33,904 bases of DNA from JARRON01 sp037383845 (GTDB taxonomy: Bacteria; Pseudomonadota; Gammaproteobacteria; Steroidobacterales; XN24). Made by a program: the position numbers and the translations under genes. Shown here one piece after another: positions 33,165 to 33,904 of the stretch. The first letter of the stretch is position 1; each line of letters begins with the position of its first letter. The notes beneath the pieces are model-generated. The model was not told the DNA's origin. It was given only the letters and a program-made list of their open reading frames with translations, and made no database searches. Location: the NCBI GenBank assembly GCA_037383845.1, contig JARRON010000053.1:1-33904 (forward strand). Reading direction: 5' to 3'.

Positions 33165-33446
33165 CTAGCGGCTGTGGGATGCCCGCTCTGCCTCCGTGCA
33201 GGCCGCGCCGACCGCGACCAGGTAACGTATGGTCGCCTCGGTCGCCGGCGAGAGGCTCGAGCGGGCCTTCGGAGCGACGACCAGGAACACCAGACCCAGT
33301 CCGCACAGCCCCAGTGCGGCGCCCGCCAGCAGCATCGGACCGCGGGGCAGGTAGAGACCGGGAATCGTGGCCATCAGAAGGGCAAACACGCCGCCCTGCG
33401 CGAAGAACAGCGTGTTTCTTGCCAGCGCCGCCGATGAGGTGTTCAT
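33165..33446 (-). CDS. Small two-helix membrane protein
   Basis: A 93-residue protein beginning MNTSSAALARNTLFFAQGG. Two hydrophobic stretches (about 18-31 and 36-58) are separated by GLYLPRGP, followed by a soluble tail of about 35 residues (SLSPATEATIRYLVAVGAAC). The ATG at 33446 is preceded by GGGG. I do not recognise the family, and the annotation rests on membrane-like composition and the start. It lies upstream of the MscS gene on the same strand, separated by about 320 bases. Confidence 0.55.
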   Translation of the reverse strand: MNTSSAALARNTLFFAQGGVFALLMATIPGLYLPRGPMLLAGAALGLCGLGLVFLVVAPKARSSLSPATEATIRYLVAVGAACTEAERASHSR

Positions 33447-33904
33447 CTGCCCCGGGCCTCCTGTCCCGGACCGCGTGCGTTGCTGCCCGCCGAAACCTCT
33501 CAATCAGAGTCTAGGCCACAACCAGGAGGGGTACTGCGATGGGGAGTTATCTTCGCTCCCTTGGAACTACCAAGATCTTGGGGCCAGGGGGCCGAACGAA
33601 CGGCCGGTGGCCGCCACCCGGCCGACGTCTCGCTCCGGAAAATTGTCGGGTAAAGGCCGTGCCGTCCTCTCCTCCCGTGGCCGAGGCCCCGGAGCTTTCG
33701 CGTCGCGGCAGCCTCTCTGGCAGCCTTCAGGCCGGACCGTCCGCGTCCGCACGCCCCGGCATGCAAGCTCATCCAGGGACCGGGGACCGCCGTCCCGGCA
33801 GACCCCGGAGCGACCCGGACAAGACAGGCAAGTGTGGTGACAAGGGCCGCTCGTCCTCATCCCCCTCGGGGGGCTGTGTCTGCTCGAGGCCATGTCGTGC
33901 AGCT
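33447..33904. other. Non-coding window end
   Basis: I see no recognisable gene, RNA or repeat in these 458 bases. The open frames are Arg/Pro-rich and lack ribosome binding sites. Confidence 0.45.

Noticed and set aside
1..33904. CRISPR arrays, insertion sequences, prophage genes
   Set aside because: No regularly spaced repeats, transposase, integrase or phage structural motifs were seen on either strand.

Overview
The window is GC-rich, gene-sparse DNA that most resembles a free-living, probably marine or soil, gammaproteobacterium. That guess rests on family content only: a large TonB-dependent receptor, a PEP-CTERM-tailed protein, several TolB/FlgO-like TPR proteins, a Reg_prop/LuxR regulator and a long MscS channel. 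I found no rRNA, intact tRNA, CRISPR array, intact insertion sequence or prophage gene, and no marker gene that would fix the taxon.

Layout. 1-6500: a two-helix membrane TolB-like/TPR protein (+), a scar holding the N-terminal stub of a sister gene and a tRNA-like fragment, a secreted UshA-type 5'-nucleotidase (-), a divergent pyruvate-kinase-like protein (-), and the C-terminal stub of an AstE/AspA-type deacylase (+). 6500-11600: a TIR/TolB-like/TPR protein, a 720-base spacer rich in perfect palindromes, and a TonB-dependent receptor. 11600-17100, all on the minus strand: two tandem 7TM sensor-like membrane proteins without kinase domains (one with a frameshifting internal deletion), two further membrane proteins, and a translationally coupled membrane-protein/winged-helix pair behind a perfect palindromic operator. 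17500-23000: a second TIR/TolB-like/TPR protein, a small conserved protein, a PEP-CTERM protein, and a second two-helix TolB-like/TPR protein. 23300-30400: a small secreted protein, a membrane-spanning LuxR-type regulator with a periplasmic propeller, then a two-gene operon for a secreted protein and a matrixin-like metalloprotease, closed by the only textbook intrinsic terminator seen. 30400-33904: an MscS-family channel and a small membrane protein.

The main theme is a family of four intact paralogues plus one remnant, sharing a TolB-like/FlgO-like domain and a TPR array, with two interchangeable N-terminal modules: a pair of membrane helices or a TIR domain that keeps the putative catalytic glutamate. 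They look like a set of sensors or effectors built on one scaffold; their function is not known to me. The second theme is envelope and extracellular work: nucleotidase, receptor, metalloprotease, PEP-CTERM protein, mechanosensitive channel, and a regulator that could read a periplasmic ligand and bind DNA directly.
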